From contig NW_023503423.1 of assembly GCF_014529535.1 (NCBI RefSeq), positions 7,612,473 to 7,676,472 on the forward strand: DNA of 64,000 bases. The letters run 5' to 3'. Of this stretch, positions 49,891 through 62,768 are shown in pieces. The stretch comes from Bradysia coprophila. Taxonomy: Eukaryota > Arthropoda > Insecta > Diptera > Sciaridae. The position numbers and the translations under genes are program-made. The notes under the pieces were generated by a model. It saw only the letters and a program-made list of their open reading frames with translations, searched no databases and was not told the origin of the DNA. Each line of letters starts with the position of its first letter. Within the stretch, counting starts at the first letter, position 1.

Positions 49891-51468
49891 ATTTTATGTA
49901 CTGCAGCAATTTTACACTTTCATCTAATGAATATTTACGCACGCAAAATGAATTTATGGGCACTACAGTCCATAAACTAAGATGTAACACAGATGTATGA
50001 ATTGTGCCTACTAATTAATTATCAGGGATGAGTCATCACTGATGACCCAAGAGTTGGGGCGTAGATGTATGAGTCTATGAGTAAAGTTTGGAATCAGAAT
50101 GTCTGTTGCAGGTCGATTGGAACAAAGTTTTTGAAAATCGGTTCAGAAATCGGGTCATCAAATATTCAGGGAAAAACTCTTTCGGGAATAAACTACTGGA
50201 ACATTGGATCGATTTTGTTCATCCGTAAACCACACCTCATTAACTTGATTCTTCAATGTAGGAAAAAAAAGTTTCAGCACTACTCCTGTTATCGTCCCAT
50301 ATAGAAAATAGGCAGAAATTCTTTTAGAAATAACTCCGATATCGTCAGTTTAATATTGTCCAGCTACGAACGTGACCCCAAAAATGTTATTCCTCGTCGA
50401 TTAAACCCAAAACTTCTAGAACTGGAGGGTATCGTGCTATCAAAAAACTAGAAAAGAAACTTTTGGGAATTACTTCCAGATCATTAAGTCGATATCACCC
50501 ATCTACGAACTTTACCTCATGAATTTTAATCCTCGTCGATTGAAAATCTGTTCAGAATTACTCAAGTTATCGTGCCATTCATCATGTGATTCATAGTGAA
50601 CATAATTAACGGAAGACGTATTTTCTTAACAGTCAAGGGAATAAAGCTTCAGAAATGGCATTCCTCTTAAATATTGCTAGAAGATGACCACAAAAATAGG
50701 ACGTCTTGCTCAACTTAAAAACAAAAAAAATTCCAGGCGGTTGAAGCAATTAGGAAATTCCAAAACATTGCCACTCAATTAAAGACAAATTGTCGATCTA
50801 ATCTCTACACTTTAAAGGACAAACATGACGGTCTCCGGCAAATGATTGGTTTGGATCCAATTAAATCAAATTGAACTAGATAGAAACAGACGATTGCGTA
50901 TAATTTGCATAGTTATGTAATTTGTATCACTGGCAAAATCGCCAGAACATGTTTCCAAGCAAACCGTAAAACAAACACGTGCCAGGGGCGTGAATAATAT
51001 ATAAATGATTATTTCGGTTATACATTTCAATGACTTAATCAAGGATTCAGAAAGAATGTCTCGGATTTGTTTTTGTGTTTAATAAATTCATGTAAATAAC
51101 ACTTCCCATTGCGACAGCCTCTGCTCATAATTTGAATAATAAAAATCAAAAGTTTATTTTTTTTCGCACCCCGAGGTATTTTAACTACGAGAACAAGTAT
51201 TCGATGAATAAATTTCGTAACGGAAAAAGCACCAATTCTTGCTTTGTCCATTCTGTTAATGAATACGTACGACACGTATACTACACCAATAAAATGGCAA
51301 TGGAATTTTATTCGGCTCAATGGTAAAACAGAATTTAGTCGAATCCAAAAGAATATTTGAAAAGCAATGTCACAGTGAGGTATGTAGCATTCGTGTGATC
51401 TAAGAAAACTGAAAGCATTAACGTTTCATAGACTGCATTCACATCAGAAGTTTTAGTATCAAATCTAT

Positions 51469-51545
51469 TACTTCATTTGATTAAAGAGATTGATTTCTAA
51501 TCTATTACTTCATTTGTTTTCAGCATGTTTTTGCTATTACATGAC
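51469..51545 (+). promoter_or_regulatory. TTACTTCATT-TATA module, copy 3 (double box)
   Basis: Two TTACTTCATT boxes (51469, 51506), then a decayed TATTACA at 51536 (30 nt) and AGTCAGAGCTTCTTG downstream. Confidence 0.4.
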
Positions 51546-51743
51546 TGCATCATTAGTCAGAGCTTCTTGTTGATTGCTGAAATCGTTATCTATAACAGCG
51601 GGTTTGAAAGTCATTTTTATAAGTTGAGTTTGCACCCTTTATGTCTGTGAAAATGCACCAACCTTCGAATCAAATGAAATTACTTTTGAAAATTTAACTT
51701 GTTTCAGACGGCAAGCGTCACACCAGTATTATTATCAGGTCTA

Positions 51744-51826
51744 TTACTTCCATCGATCAAAGTATTTTTAAAGTGATTGCAAATCTAGTACTTCATTTTT
51801 TTAAACATGTATTTCACTATATATAG
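51744..51826 (+). promoter_or_regulatory. TTACTTCATT-TATA module, copy 4 (double box)
   Basis: TTACTTCCAT at 51744 and GTACTTCATT at 51788, then TATATATA at 51818 (30 nt) and CCAGAGCTTGT downstream. It forms a direct repeat with copy 3 (period about 280 bp). Confidence 0.45.
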
Positions 51827-52952
51827 GACCATAGTAGCCAGAGCTTGTAATTATTTTTGTCTTCGTTATCGATAACTGAGGAATAGCCGTGTGTGAAAGG
51901 TCAACTTTCACTCCAACTGTCGCTACCTGTCTGGAAAAGGAAAGATTGTCAGTAAAAAACAAATATTCATCAGGTTTTCGCCCATCATAGTATCAACAGA
52001 ATTTTATGAGTGACATGATCAGACAGACTATAAGGAAAATTACAATGTGAAAATGTGCGAAAACCATAATTACATGAATTTACGCACATATGCAGCGGAG
52101 AAAAAAATGTTATCGGCTCTTTTACGTGTTCGAAATGATATGTGCAGGTATGCCTTACTAAAATACATATAATGTAAAACAATTTTCTGTAGCCACTCAC
52201 TTCATGCCATACTCATCATTCAATTTCAGCATACGATTTTTTGTATCTGTTCACCGTATACACAGTGATTTAAACAAAAGCCCTCCATATGTGATTTAAT
52301 GTGCATAATCTCGTCTTTCGTTGTTTTACGTAAGTGTGTTGTTAAGAGCTATTGCAATTCGTGCATATAGCTGTTATTCACTTTACAATTACTATTAATA
52401 AGCTGTTCGTCTGAACACCTCTCTATACTTAAGCTGTAACACACACGGTGTTTAACAATATTATATTTTTTTCACCGTTTTATTTGAACGCCAAAAACTA
52501 AATAAACAAAAAAAAATTATTTGTAAACGAAAATTGAATTTATTGCATGCAAAATATTTGTGGCTTTGATAATAATCTGATCGTTATATCTACATAATAT
52601 GGTATAGTATGCACATGCGGTTGACTGACCGTGATTTCGGCATGCCTATGGCATAACTGAGAATATAATTCTACTGGGAAGATTTCGATCATTTATTTGG
52701 TTTTATTAAAGATATTTGCATAAGGCGATAATGCTGTTTTCGTAGTTGGTTATTATAAGAATTACGCATTTTCAGCGGCACACCGATTTTCCTTCGTAAC
52801 GATAATACATATTTGAAACTCTATTATGTGCTCGTTCATAAATGACGTGTTTGCACGAGAGGGAGGAGAGGGATCTAGCAAAGTGATGAGCATACACCAC
52901 AAATACGGTCAAATATGAAGATAGAAAGATTAGGAGGCTGCTGAAATTACAG

Positions 52953-53060
52953 TAGGCACTGCGTTTCTTTTGTAAAGATAGATGACTTGTTTTCGTTGTA
53001 TGAGTTAAAACATACAGTACAAACGATCCATATCACTAAAGCCTCCAAATTTGAGACTTG
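52953..53060 (-). repeat. Dispersed exon-like segment, copy 2
   Basis: The minus strand reads VCFNSYNENKSSIFTKETQC, matching copy 1 at protein and DNA level (TAGGCACTGCGTTTCTTTTG shared on the plus strand). Confidence 0.55.
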
Positions 53061-53400
53061 TAAATTCAATGCTCATGCTAGGAACTGCAGTGCTGTGGCT
53101 TTTTGAATTTTTGTATGAAAATTTGTAACTGCTGGGGCTTTCTCAAGTTAGATCAGACTTCTTTGATTTTATTGAAGGGACACAATTGATTAGCATGTCG
53201 CGTCGTTGGTTATTTAATTTTGGATTTCCTTGCCTAACAACAATGTAAATATAGAAGTCTGCATGGCAAACGAGGTTTCATTGAGAAAGTAAATCTTTAT
53301 TATAATTGAAAACAAACAAGCGCACAATTTTGAATCGTCTGAAAAGAATTCATGATCATGACGAGCTGAATAATACACTCCGAAAACAACTTAATTAACC

Positions 53401-53457
53401 CACCAAAGTATCAATGGTATATATACGTTTCAAACGCTTCATTGTATACCTTTGGTG
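53401..53457 (+). ncRNA. MicroRNA-like short hairpin (candidate)
   Basis: CACCAAAGTATCAATG pairs with CATTGTATACCTTTGGTG, giving about 16 paired bases, one or two bulges and a loop of about 22 nt. Could also be a small MITE remnant. Confidence 0.25.
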
Positions 53458-54663
53458 AAGTACAAGAAAACACGACCAGCAGAAAAAGTGCAATAAAAAT
53501 GACTATAAATTCTCTTCATCAGTTATTTTAATTAATGAATGCTCTATGCTAATTCAATTGGACATGCTTTATGTTGTGTTACATACGTTTGCTTATATTA
53601 GCGCAAACATTTACGTAATGGAACTATTCCAACAATTCAATTTCTCGACAGCTTTCTGTAGTCGAATACGTCGTTTTTTTGCGTTTGGAACGCATAATTA
53701 ACTGCGTAATGAAAGATCAAAGGTGAATGACAAAAAAAACAAAAACTTATTTCTCGAAATGGATATGTACTAAACAGACAAACCTCTACAATAAAACGAC
53801 ATAGTTAAAGTGAGTGGTTAGTATTAATATATAGATCAGTTGGGTGGTCGATCATTTGAACAGAAGAAACAAACTTTAAAAATGAAACAATTGTTTGCTT
53901 TCGACAAAATTCAAAATATCAATTGATGATAGATACACAGGTGTATCGGATAATGTGTTAGTTACACGTCGCCGTTTCGATAAGCCGCCAATCGATACGA
54001 ATAAGAAAATTCAATTTTAATAATTTTTATGTAAAACAGTAACAATTTCTTGTCTTGGTGACGTTGTCGTGCCGTGTTTTAACTTTGTTATTCGAAATAC
54101 TTGTACGGAGTAGTAGATTATGTCATTGTTTGGAACTTCTTAATTTTCCAAGTGTGAAGGTTGATAGAAACATGGAGCTTACTTTGAGAATTTGCAGGCC
54201 GAAAATAGACCAAGTTGCGATCACGTAATTTATTTTACTGTCTGCCCTTTGCGAAAGTTGACTATTACATAACAATTTTCCGGCTGCGAAAATGATCCAT
54301 TTCTTCTGTATCCTACAACTCATTCACAGGTTTGATTTATCGAATAAACTTTAGTTCCTGTTCGTTGTAGTACATACAATTTGCCATATGAGAGAACACT
54401 AGCCATACCCCATACGTCATCTCTTATTTCGTCGTAATAACAGACTTTATAAGTTCTATTTTTTTTTGTTTCGAGATTAAAATATTGATTCAGGCTACTA
54501 TATTGTTGTGTTGTTGAGTTATGTAATTTAAGCGCGTTAAATTTCAGTCTGTTGGGTGAGTTTTACGCTTTGGTGTTTAAACTGCCAATTTTATATCGGG
54601 AAATTATTGAGAAAGGAGAATTTGTCATTTAAAACTCTGTGCAAGTATTTTCGATCGATAAAC

Positions 54664-54669
54664 TTTATT
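54664..54669 (-). terminator. Candidate poly(A) signal (AATAAA) of the 69-aa gene
   Basis: AATAAA on the minus strand 89 nt after the stop at 54758. Supports a short, self-contained transcript. Confidence 0.5.
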
Positions 54670-54757
54670 CAGCTGTTTAACTCAACTAACAGATACGTTT
54701 CCCTCATCACTTCCCTTTCATTGGATCGAAACCACTGCCAGCTGTCACCAAGTTTCA

Positions 54758-54967
54758 TCACTTTTTCTGATCGTTTTTTCTCTGATCGTCTTTTCTCTGT
54801 TCGACGGCTTTTTTGTCCTCCTCCCAACGTTTCTTATATTTTTCTTCGATTGCATTTCGTTCGGCAATCAGTTCTCTACGATCTTCGTCCCACTTCTGGC
54901 GATCGTAGACGCTGTAGTTGTTGTTCGCATCGGGTAGGTTGTGGCGCTGATTCTGCTGATTATTCAT
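54758..54967 (-). CDS. Compact intronless gene for a 69-aa charged, coiled-coil-like protein
   Basis: The ATG at 54967 starts MNNQQNQRHNLPDANNNYSV, followed by YDRQKWDEDRRELIAERNAI and a Lys/Glu/Arg-rich helix ending QRKNDQKK (69 aa). The protein is Asn/Gln-rich at its N-terminus, then a highly charged single helix; there is no signal peptide, Cys or known domain. Codon use is richer in G/C than the flanks, unlike chance ORFs nearby. It has a TATA box and TCAGT initiators in correct spacing upstream and an AATAAA 89 nt past the stop, so a real transcription unit is likely. It sits on the same strand as the FGF gene, probably within its intron. I do not recognise the family. The 155-codon ORF on the opposite strand is read as an antisense shadow. 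Confidence 0.65.
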   Translation of the reverse strand: MNNQQNQRHNLPDANNNYSVYDRQKWDEDRRELIAERNAIEEKYKKRWEEDKKAVEQRKDDQRKNDQKK

Positions 54968-55042
54968 GGTCTTGGCCACACAAAATTTGGGATTTTTTTT
55001 TTCTCGGTATGAACAATTGGTGATTCGAACAGAAGGATCGAA

Positions 55043-55083
55043 ACTGAACTGAAGTAAGATCCGACGATGTTGTGGCTAATATA
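55043..55083 (-). promoter_or_regulatory. TATA box plus initiators for the 69-aa gene
   Basis: On the minus strand CTATATTAG (TATA core 55083-55077) is followed by two TCAGT words at 55052-55048 and 55047-55043. The first TATA base is about 33 nt upstream of the first TCAGT adenine, the normal insect TATA-Inr spacing. The 5' UTR would be about 83 nt. Confidence 0.6.
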
Positions 55084-55423
55084 GAGCGCGTGTTTATTTG
55101 TAAAAGACAAAAGACTCGAAGTCAGCATTTTGTTACTTTTCATGCAGATTCAATTCCAACAAGTAGATTGCGCAAACGTTCCACTGACTCCAAATAAGCA
55201 AAATCTTATCTCTGCGTCGACCTCACACAGACATTATGGTTTTGCTGGTGCGGCTGGACATCGATTCAGATGCAAATTTAATTAATAGATTTTTGGCTGA
55301 TCTCATTAATTTGAAAACTAACAAACAAATTTCTAATGAATAAAACGATAATTCAACAATGATTACATTGTCGTGATCTTTTTGGACAAAAATGAATTTA
55401 TCCTCAAGCGGCATGATGATCAA

Positions 55424-55613
55424 TAGTTATTTACGTGTCTGTTTTGGACGATAATTTTACTTCGTGCTACAGCTGAAGAGGTAAACTCTAACTATTGGCA
55501 CTTAAGTTGCAAGCTCTGCCGTAATTTGCATAAGGGACTTACTGAAAATTTAAAACAAAAGAATACTTTTGTTTAAATTTTCACTTAGTCCGTTATGCAA
55601 ATTACGGCAGAGC
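55424..55613. mobile_element. Fold-back next to a TAGTTATTT end
   Basis: TAGTTATTTACGTGTCTGTT at 55424 matches the family end. A hairpin with arms of about 47 bp follows at 55513-55613 (GCTCTGCCGTAATTTGCATA and inverse). Confidence 0.7.
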
Positions 55614-58564
55614 TGGAAACACCATTTAGCAAAGACCACGATAGGTCAAAGAAAAATGAAAGACATGAAAACTCGTGATCTTTGTTCATACTTATTTCAT
55701 AGAAAAGCGACGCCCTCTACAGTGCAGCTCAAGTGCTGACATCAGGTGTTTTGAAAGTTTCGACAGGGGCCTGAGACCTGTGTCATTACTGCTTCTTTTC
55801 AGATATTTTTTTGTGATTTTTTTCGTACATCAAATTATTGCAAAAAACAAAATTCATTCACATTACAACCACTTAAAGTCGCAGGATATTTTGCATTTCA
55901 AAGTGACACATTAAAGCGAAATCAATTAAGAAATATCAGAACAACTTAAAAGATCGAAAACACGACACAATCACATACTTTAAAAGTGATGTGTGAGAGC
56001 GACTTAACACTTGTCCATATGCACATCGCACAACATACACTTTTGACACTCTTTTATCATGTTCTTTCAATGCAACGTGTTTCGCATGTTCAACGAATAT
56101 GCCATTCCATTGCTATAATACCACATTTGTGATTAATCATTGTGTGGCTGATGTGACACATTTTTATCTGTAAAAGTTAACCGCAAAAATGTAGAAGAAC
56201 CAAGCATATAAATATCGTTTGCATTCTAAAATACCAAGTGGAAGACATTAGTGAGTAGGAATTTAGCAAAGTTCTACTCTCGTTTTAATAATGAAAAAAT
56301 GAGGACAAGTGGGCGACAACCGACAGATAGAAAAAATGTAACCATGGTGCTTAAGTGTCAGCCAAAAGAATCGCTTGGAGAAGTCCGACTGTTATATAAA
56401 ATCTTAAAAAAATAGGGAATTTTCAACATTTTTGTTGTTTGGAGTATCAGCCGAGTATTTTTGCAAACGATTTCAATAACTTCACATACCCTAGATTCTG
56501 TATGAGATTACTTAACCAGATTAATCCGCAAGTAAAGTATTTTTTGTCAAAAAGTTATGGTCGGGAAAACTGACTGACTTACAATGGCCGAATGGAGACC
56601 TCGAACTCCAACATGCTAGTGCCGTTTCAAAGCCACATTATTCAGGTAGCATCTCCAGTCAATAGTAATGGTTACATCGCACACATGTCAGAGAAATCAT
56701 TCAGAGATGTAACCTCACTCTGCTACACCAAAAGTCACTCTTGACGCACGAAACAACCATATTTGAAAAAATAAAGTTTTTCTTTCAAAAAAAAAATAAA
56801 AAATTCTTTGGACCATCCTGAATGATAAAATAAGATGGAAATAAAACCAACTCCATTCATCGCACTGAAACATTTCAACTCTCTAGCGCCCCATTTTCTT
56901 AACTACACGCCCTGGACCATGCTTCAATTGTTCTCTATGAAGATGCGGCTCTGCTTCTTTACAGTATACTTCTGACGTAATGCAACCCGAAAGATGTTTT
57001 AAAATTTTCATTAGTTAACTAAAAGTTCGGAAAGTTTCGTGCGTGGGCCGAACATGGTTGCCACATGCACCAAACTTTTAATTAAATTGCTTGTTCACTT
57101 TTGTGATATTTAAAGTCTGAAAAGATAACAATGTTCTCTGTGGATTGAAACATTTAATGTGAAAAAGAACACGGTGGACACGTCAATGATTAGGTAAAGG
57201 ACCACCTGTAACCCCCTGAATTCATTAACATAAAATCTTTGCTAATTTGAAAGATAAGAATCTAGTTTCTGCTGAAAAAAGTTTTTTTTTCGCAACAACA
57301 GACATCAAATCGTTGCACTTTTGAGTATAGGTCTTTTTTTAGATACTTCAACTGTCTGAAAGTGTCACTACAATCTCAGCATGAATGCTAATTCGTATGG
57401 ATGAAGAAAAAAAAAATCGATTTCTTGCACCTCAATGGGGAACCAAAAACATTTTCGGCTAAGAGTATCAAATCTAAATCAGATGATGTGTTGGCAAAAA
57501 AAATTTTTTTTTCTTGACTTAATACCCAGATCCATTAAAATATTAATTATTGACGCGATATATGTCCAACAATTAAATGTTTGTATATTATGACAGCACG
57601 GATAAACGGAAAACAAATAAATTTCCAATTAAAATTATTTGAATTTTTGCCAGCATTAATGGGTCGAGATTATATTTGATTTGCGAAATAGCTCTGCATA
57701 TAATTCAGGAATGTTAAGGCAGTAAATAATATCGATCACTATCATTTTAACGCATTTGGTGGCGTTTTATCGACCCAGTCACAGAATCACTGTTTCAGAA
57801 ATTAATAAATAAATTATTATCACGACTAATATGCCATGCGAAATTCCTCTATATACCTGGAACCGGATATGGTCTGTCTCAGAAATCTTCAATAAATGTT
57901 AATGCCACTAATATGCAATACGGATTTCGTATCTGTTAGATTAGGGGCAATGCTCTACGTGCATGAATTGAAGATAAAAAAATTTATGAATCACAGTCAC
58001 GCAATTAAGATTGTGTAATCTAATAAGTCTAAATTACTGACCAACTGACTGACGTACTAGTCTAGTGTGTAGAAAATCAAGTGGTGATACAAAGTGTAAA
58101 CCCAAAGTTTACGAGAGATAGCGTAAAATAACAGTTCTGAAAATGAAAATGAATTTGTTGTGATCACACCGTTGCGATTGTAACACCTCATGCAGATTAG
58201 TTTCATTAATAAAATTGTGACGAAAGCAAATCTACTTTCTGATGCAATTTTGAAAGACATTTTTGAATATAATAAAAATAAGATAAGTCTAAAACTGAAG
58301 TAAAGTTTTTGCGTGTCAAATCTAAAAACGTGACTTTCAGCGTTATCAATTGTTTTCAAAGTACGCAAGAGGGGCAAACAACTAGGTCAATCATTTAGCA
58401 GTATCGAAAAAGCCATTAACTCCTCGCCATTTTATTTACTCTGTATGATGTAACTCAATATTTAAGCATTTATCTAGCCTACATTTAGGCGAGATATCAA
58501 TTAATCACCTGAATATCCTCCTGTGACTTTTCGTGATTAAATATTTTGCCATATTTTCCTAAAT

Positions 58565-58852
58565 TTTAGCATATCCTTCGCTTTTCCAATTTTTCCTGAA
58601 ATTTCCAAATTTTTCCTGAAATTTCCTAATTTTTCCTGAAATTTCCAAATTTTTCCTGAAATTTCCTAATTTATCCTGAAATTTCATAATTTTTCCTGAA
58701 ATTTCCAAAATCAGTAAATTAAGGAAAATGTGGGAGAGTATTGGAAAATTGAAGAAAATGTCTTTTCTCGCGAAATTGTATGGAAAATTATTGTCTAAAA
58801 CCCTCCTCACTCCCCTCAAAATCGTACGTACTTTGTGAATGGCCCCCATACG
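58565..58852. repeat. 21-bp tandem array inside a MITE-like element
   Basis: About six or seven copies of TTTTTCCTGAAATTTCCAAA (58583-58710), alternating CCAAA/CCTAA. The right side ends with GTGAATGGCCCCCATACG, the inverse of a GGGGGCCATTCAC-type end like that of 2329-2475. On the minus strand the array is open and encodes FRKN repeats, judged an artefact. Confidence 0.7.
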
Positions 58853-61800
58853 TAAATAACTATTTTTTCACTATTTCCGTGTAGTATTTTCTTCAACAAT
58901 AGAAACATTGATAACACAAAGTCATTATAGAACTAACTACACTTTCCATTCAGAAAATATACTTCAAAAACTCTCTTGCATCTAAATATAGAATCCTAAA
59001 ATAATGGTGTTCTATAATCGGATTAAGTACTTCATAAGTTTATTATGATTACAAATTTCAACATGTCTGTGCGCAAATGAAAGCCGGCCTAAGTCAACTC
59101 ACGTTGGCCACGTATCATCTGTGTGATGCATACGTAGAGACGAGTGTAATATTCCATTCATTCACATTTATAATTGAAAATGGGATCTATTTCAATTCAG
59201 TTTTTTTTTTCGTATCAAGCATTTGACTGTATGAATAAAGCAGAGAAGAGAAGTAAAAAAATTGTAAATAAAAAGGGTGTTAAATGTAAACAAGACTTTT
59301 GTGAATTTTCAAGTGATTATCTAGAGTGTAAGAACTACTTAACATGCCACTTGGAATTCAATTTGTTTCGTTTGAATTTTATGAGTGGAAAAAAAGCGAA
59401 GAAGAAATAGATTTTGTTTGATTTTGATAGTTTGCTTTATTGTATATGTTTGCCTATAAATATTTGTATTTGCTTTGCTTAATAAGGTTAGTGCAAGGAG
59501 TGGTTAACAAACGGATTATTGGAGATAGTCGAGACGCGTATGGCAATGAAGCGGCAATTAAACATCGACTAATGAAAAGTACACAGTTGATATAAAGATT
59601 TACTGAAGTAGAGTTAGAGAAATACGATATTTTTGAGCTTGTTATACCTCAAATGGTTTAACATCAGGACGGTTACAGGTGTAATATTTCAAATGAAATC
59701 GAAAAAAACCCGGTGACAAGTTACAAAACGAAATGCACAGTAAATCACTTCAGCGGTACACCCCTCGTGACGTAATGTAATTAAAAATTGGAAAACAATT
59801 TCAAATTTCTAATAGATTCGTTAGAACCGTTATCAATCAGCTGATAAACTTTTATCAGTCTCTGCCTCACGCACAAGACACCAAGTAAACATCCATTCAA
59901 AATTATTTAAATGATTTGTGCAGAGTAACGTACTTAGTAACAGAGCTATTAATATGTGCACGTTGCTTCTCTCACGTAGTACATTTCGCGAAAATGATAC
60001 AATTGGCTCGAAGTGTATAAGAGGAGAAGAAAAAAAATCGAACGGCCTATTTATAAAGTTCAACTTATTGCTTATACATAACTTATTTACACACTCATCA
60101 GCAATACACATGTTGGTTAAACATAAAATTAGTTTGTTTGTTTTTTTTCATAAATTAATAACGAATGCGTGTGATTGGAATATGGATTTTTGATTGCTAT
60201 TGAACTGTAACAAATGCCAATTGATTTTAAGCGGAAAATTTAATCGATAACATTGATATTTGCGCTAGCTCAGCGGGCTGTTTTGGTTGCTTCGGTTCGC
60301 AACAATCAAATTCATTGGTACGATAATCAAGATTGATATGATTTTTCTGAGTGGAGAAATGAATTGATAATGTTACCGGATTTTCTTGGCTGATGACTCC
60401 GACACTTTAATGACGTAGGAAAATTCTTAGGCTTTTTTCAAATCATAGTTATGCTCAGTCATTTTGGTGCTGAAGCTTTATTCAGCTGACCAAACCAGTC
60501 GGTTACATTTTCCTATACACTTAGCCAAGTGATGATGCGACTTATCACTACCACAATTAGAATACAACCCCTAACTGAAAAATGCTATTTCATTTCGTTT
60601 ATAATTCGTCATAGATGCACATGCGAAAAAGAATAACCTTCTTCGTAGAGGACGTATCTCCGCCAACGGGACTGGTGTGATCTGAAGTTTTGAAGCTTAC
60701 TTTGTCAAAATACATTTCACAGATGTATCATAGACATATGTATTATGACATATTTCAGGCTATGGGCATGTCGAGCATTATTTACGAGATGAACCACTCT
60801 TTTAAGGGGTTTGAAATGACCAATGTTTCCTGATTTGAGACTTGTTGTGATTTGTGATTGTTACTACAACATAATCTGATCAACATTGCAAACAAAATGA
60901 GCCATCACGGCTTCATGGTAAAAAATCGATTTAATTTCAAGAATATCTTGGCCAAAAATATGTCACTAAGTCCTATGAACTCATTGCTTAACAAATGAAA
61001 ATCTAGATTTCATTTACTGCCTTTTCGGAAAATATAGATTTTCACTTGTTAGATGTGAGAACAATTACAAATTGAAGACATGTCGGCATTCACTTTTCCG
61101 CCAGTGTAATTACCCCTCAATGTTTTTAAAGGGAAAATTAAAATTTTTAATAATTATTCTACCAACAGTGACGACATATTCAAATAGAAAATTGTCTATT
61201 CCTCTATAACACATTTCAAATTTTACATAATTTCATTACCTTTGTCGTAGATGCCAGTAATTTCGAAGCCAACATTCTTCACGCGATTCTCTGTGCTTCG
61301 TTTTATATGTGAAGACGTACGTTATGTACGGTATGTTGTTACACATTCAAAAGATTATACCTTAATCATGTCTCGTTAATTTGTCTAATTCCGACTGTAA
61401 AAATTACTTCTTTTTATTTCACATTCGTTTTAAAATTATAATTTTGCGTGGGATTAAAACGCACATGGTTCACCATTGGTTGTCACAATAAAAGAAAAGA
61501 AAAATAAACCGAAAAACAATCACATTTCATTTGCTGTGTGTGTGCAATGTGCATCAGCTATAAAATGAAATAAATAAATAAATTGACAAGAACGACAGAC
61601 ACAAATCTGAACGGAAAATCTCTGATTACACACTCACTCTCGGTTAACAATTGTATATCGAAACGCATGTTCAGTGAATGCATTGCGGCATTTCAGATGG
61701 ACATGTAGAAATTTTACACGTTTTAAAAATCGACAAACGAAAGAAGACAAAAAAAAATTGTGTGAAAACATACCGAATATATAACTATATATTCCCAAAG

Positions 61801-62768
61801 CGCCCATCATATGCACTGTATTATGATTCGGTTATATCAAAATGCATCGCACGTATACACTAAAAATAAAAATTTTTCTCCAATTAACAACTCAATTGTC
61901 ATTGATTAAAAATCCGGTCCAATATATAACAATTTTTTATGAGTATTTTGAGTATAAACCGAATAATATTGTGATTATGTGAACACACTGCGGTGGTTTT
62001 TCATATTTACCACGAGATAGGAGGAGAATGAACGAATGAAAAAAAAAGAATTATAATTATCTTAATAAACATCTAGATTTATCGGGCCAATGCACCAATT
62101 ATGCGTATGATTTATGAAATAAATATCGGAATTTATTGTAAGAAATTCGTTGTTTTTTTACGATTGAAAATCGATTCGATAAAAATTGTGTTACTCGTAT
62201 TGTTGGAGAGGGATTTATTATTGATGAGGTAATTAAAATGCGAAAACTGAGTGTATAAATACGTTTCTTTGGGATGGCATGACACACCATCAGGTTCATA
62301 TCGAACACTGGAAACATATGAATCGCAGATGTTTTTCTTACAAACATTCCTCGGAGTTTGTTGGGTTGGAAAAGTCGTTTTTTATGTTGCGGTGAGCGTT
62401 AACATTTCGGGTTAAGTGTACAAAGTAATGATTTAAGAATTTGGTTATTTAATGTAGAAAAAGCCAAAATGCAATAATTATAAACTGAGTCGCGACAGTT
62501 CAAATACAGTTTGATTTTCGGTAACAAAAAAAAATTAATTCCACTGATAGGATTTCAACTTTTCTTACTCAAAACTGGTCGTGTGCTGTACTTATGACAT
62601 TGTACATGATGTAGCAGCAATCTTCAAACAGTCTTCTGTGTTACCGCCTAACCGCAATGATGCCATTCAATATCCGAAGAATTTTAATTCTTTTTCGTTT
62701 AATGACTAACTCTCAGATCAAAAGAGTGGCAGAAAAGCATCAGCCATAGCATTATCATTGTAAATCTC

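Larger units (their letters stand above)
45665..54660. other. Probable FGF intron, repeat-rich, no recognised exon
   Basis: No FGF N-terminal strands, signal peptide exon or other domain found on either strand. Contents: related fold-backs at 45790-45940 and 48190-48310, inverted repeats at 47613-47850 and 49757-49890, three promoter-like modules, one exon-like repeat and a small hairpin at 53401-53457. Confidence 0.5.

Noticed and set aside
54556-55023. 155-codon plus-strand ORF
   Set aside because: It is antisense to the 69-aa gene, which has promoter and poly(A) signals; the plus frame has no signature.
56584-56640. TGGCCGAATGG word like a tRNA-Leu/Ser A box
   Set aside because: No cloverleaf and no B box at the right distance; a SINE fragment cannot be shown from one copy.
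58583-58710. Regular short repeats considered as a CRISPR array
   Set aside because: Units are directly adjacent with no unique spacers, and the DNA is eukaryotic.
59174-59410. 78-codon ORF ending in a Lys-rich tail with five Cys
   Set aside because: No domain, promoter or splice evidence; the Lys tail comes from A-runs.
60266-60304. TAGCTCAGCGGG and GGTTCGCAAC words resembling tRNA A and B boxes
   Set aside because: The boxes are about 26 nt apart, too close for a tRNA, and no acceptor stem or anticodon arm can be folded.
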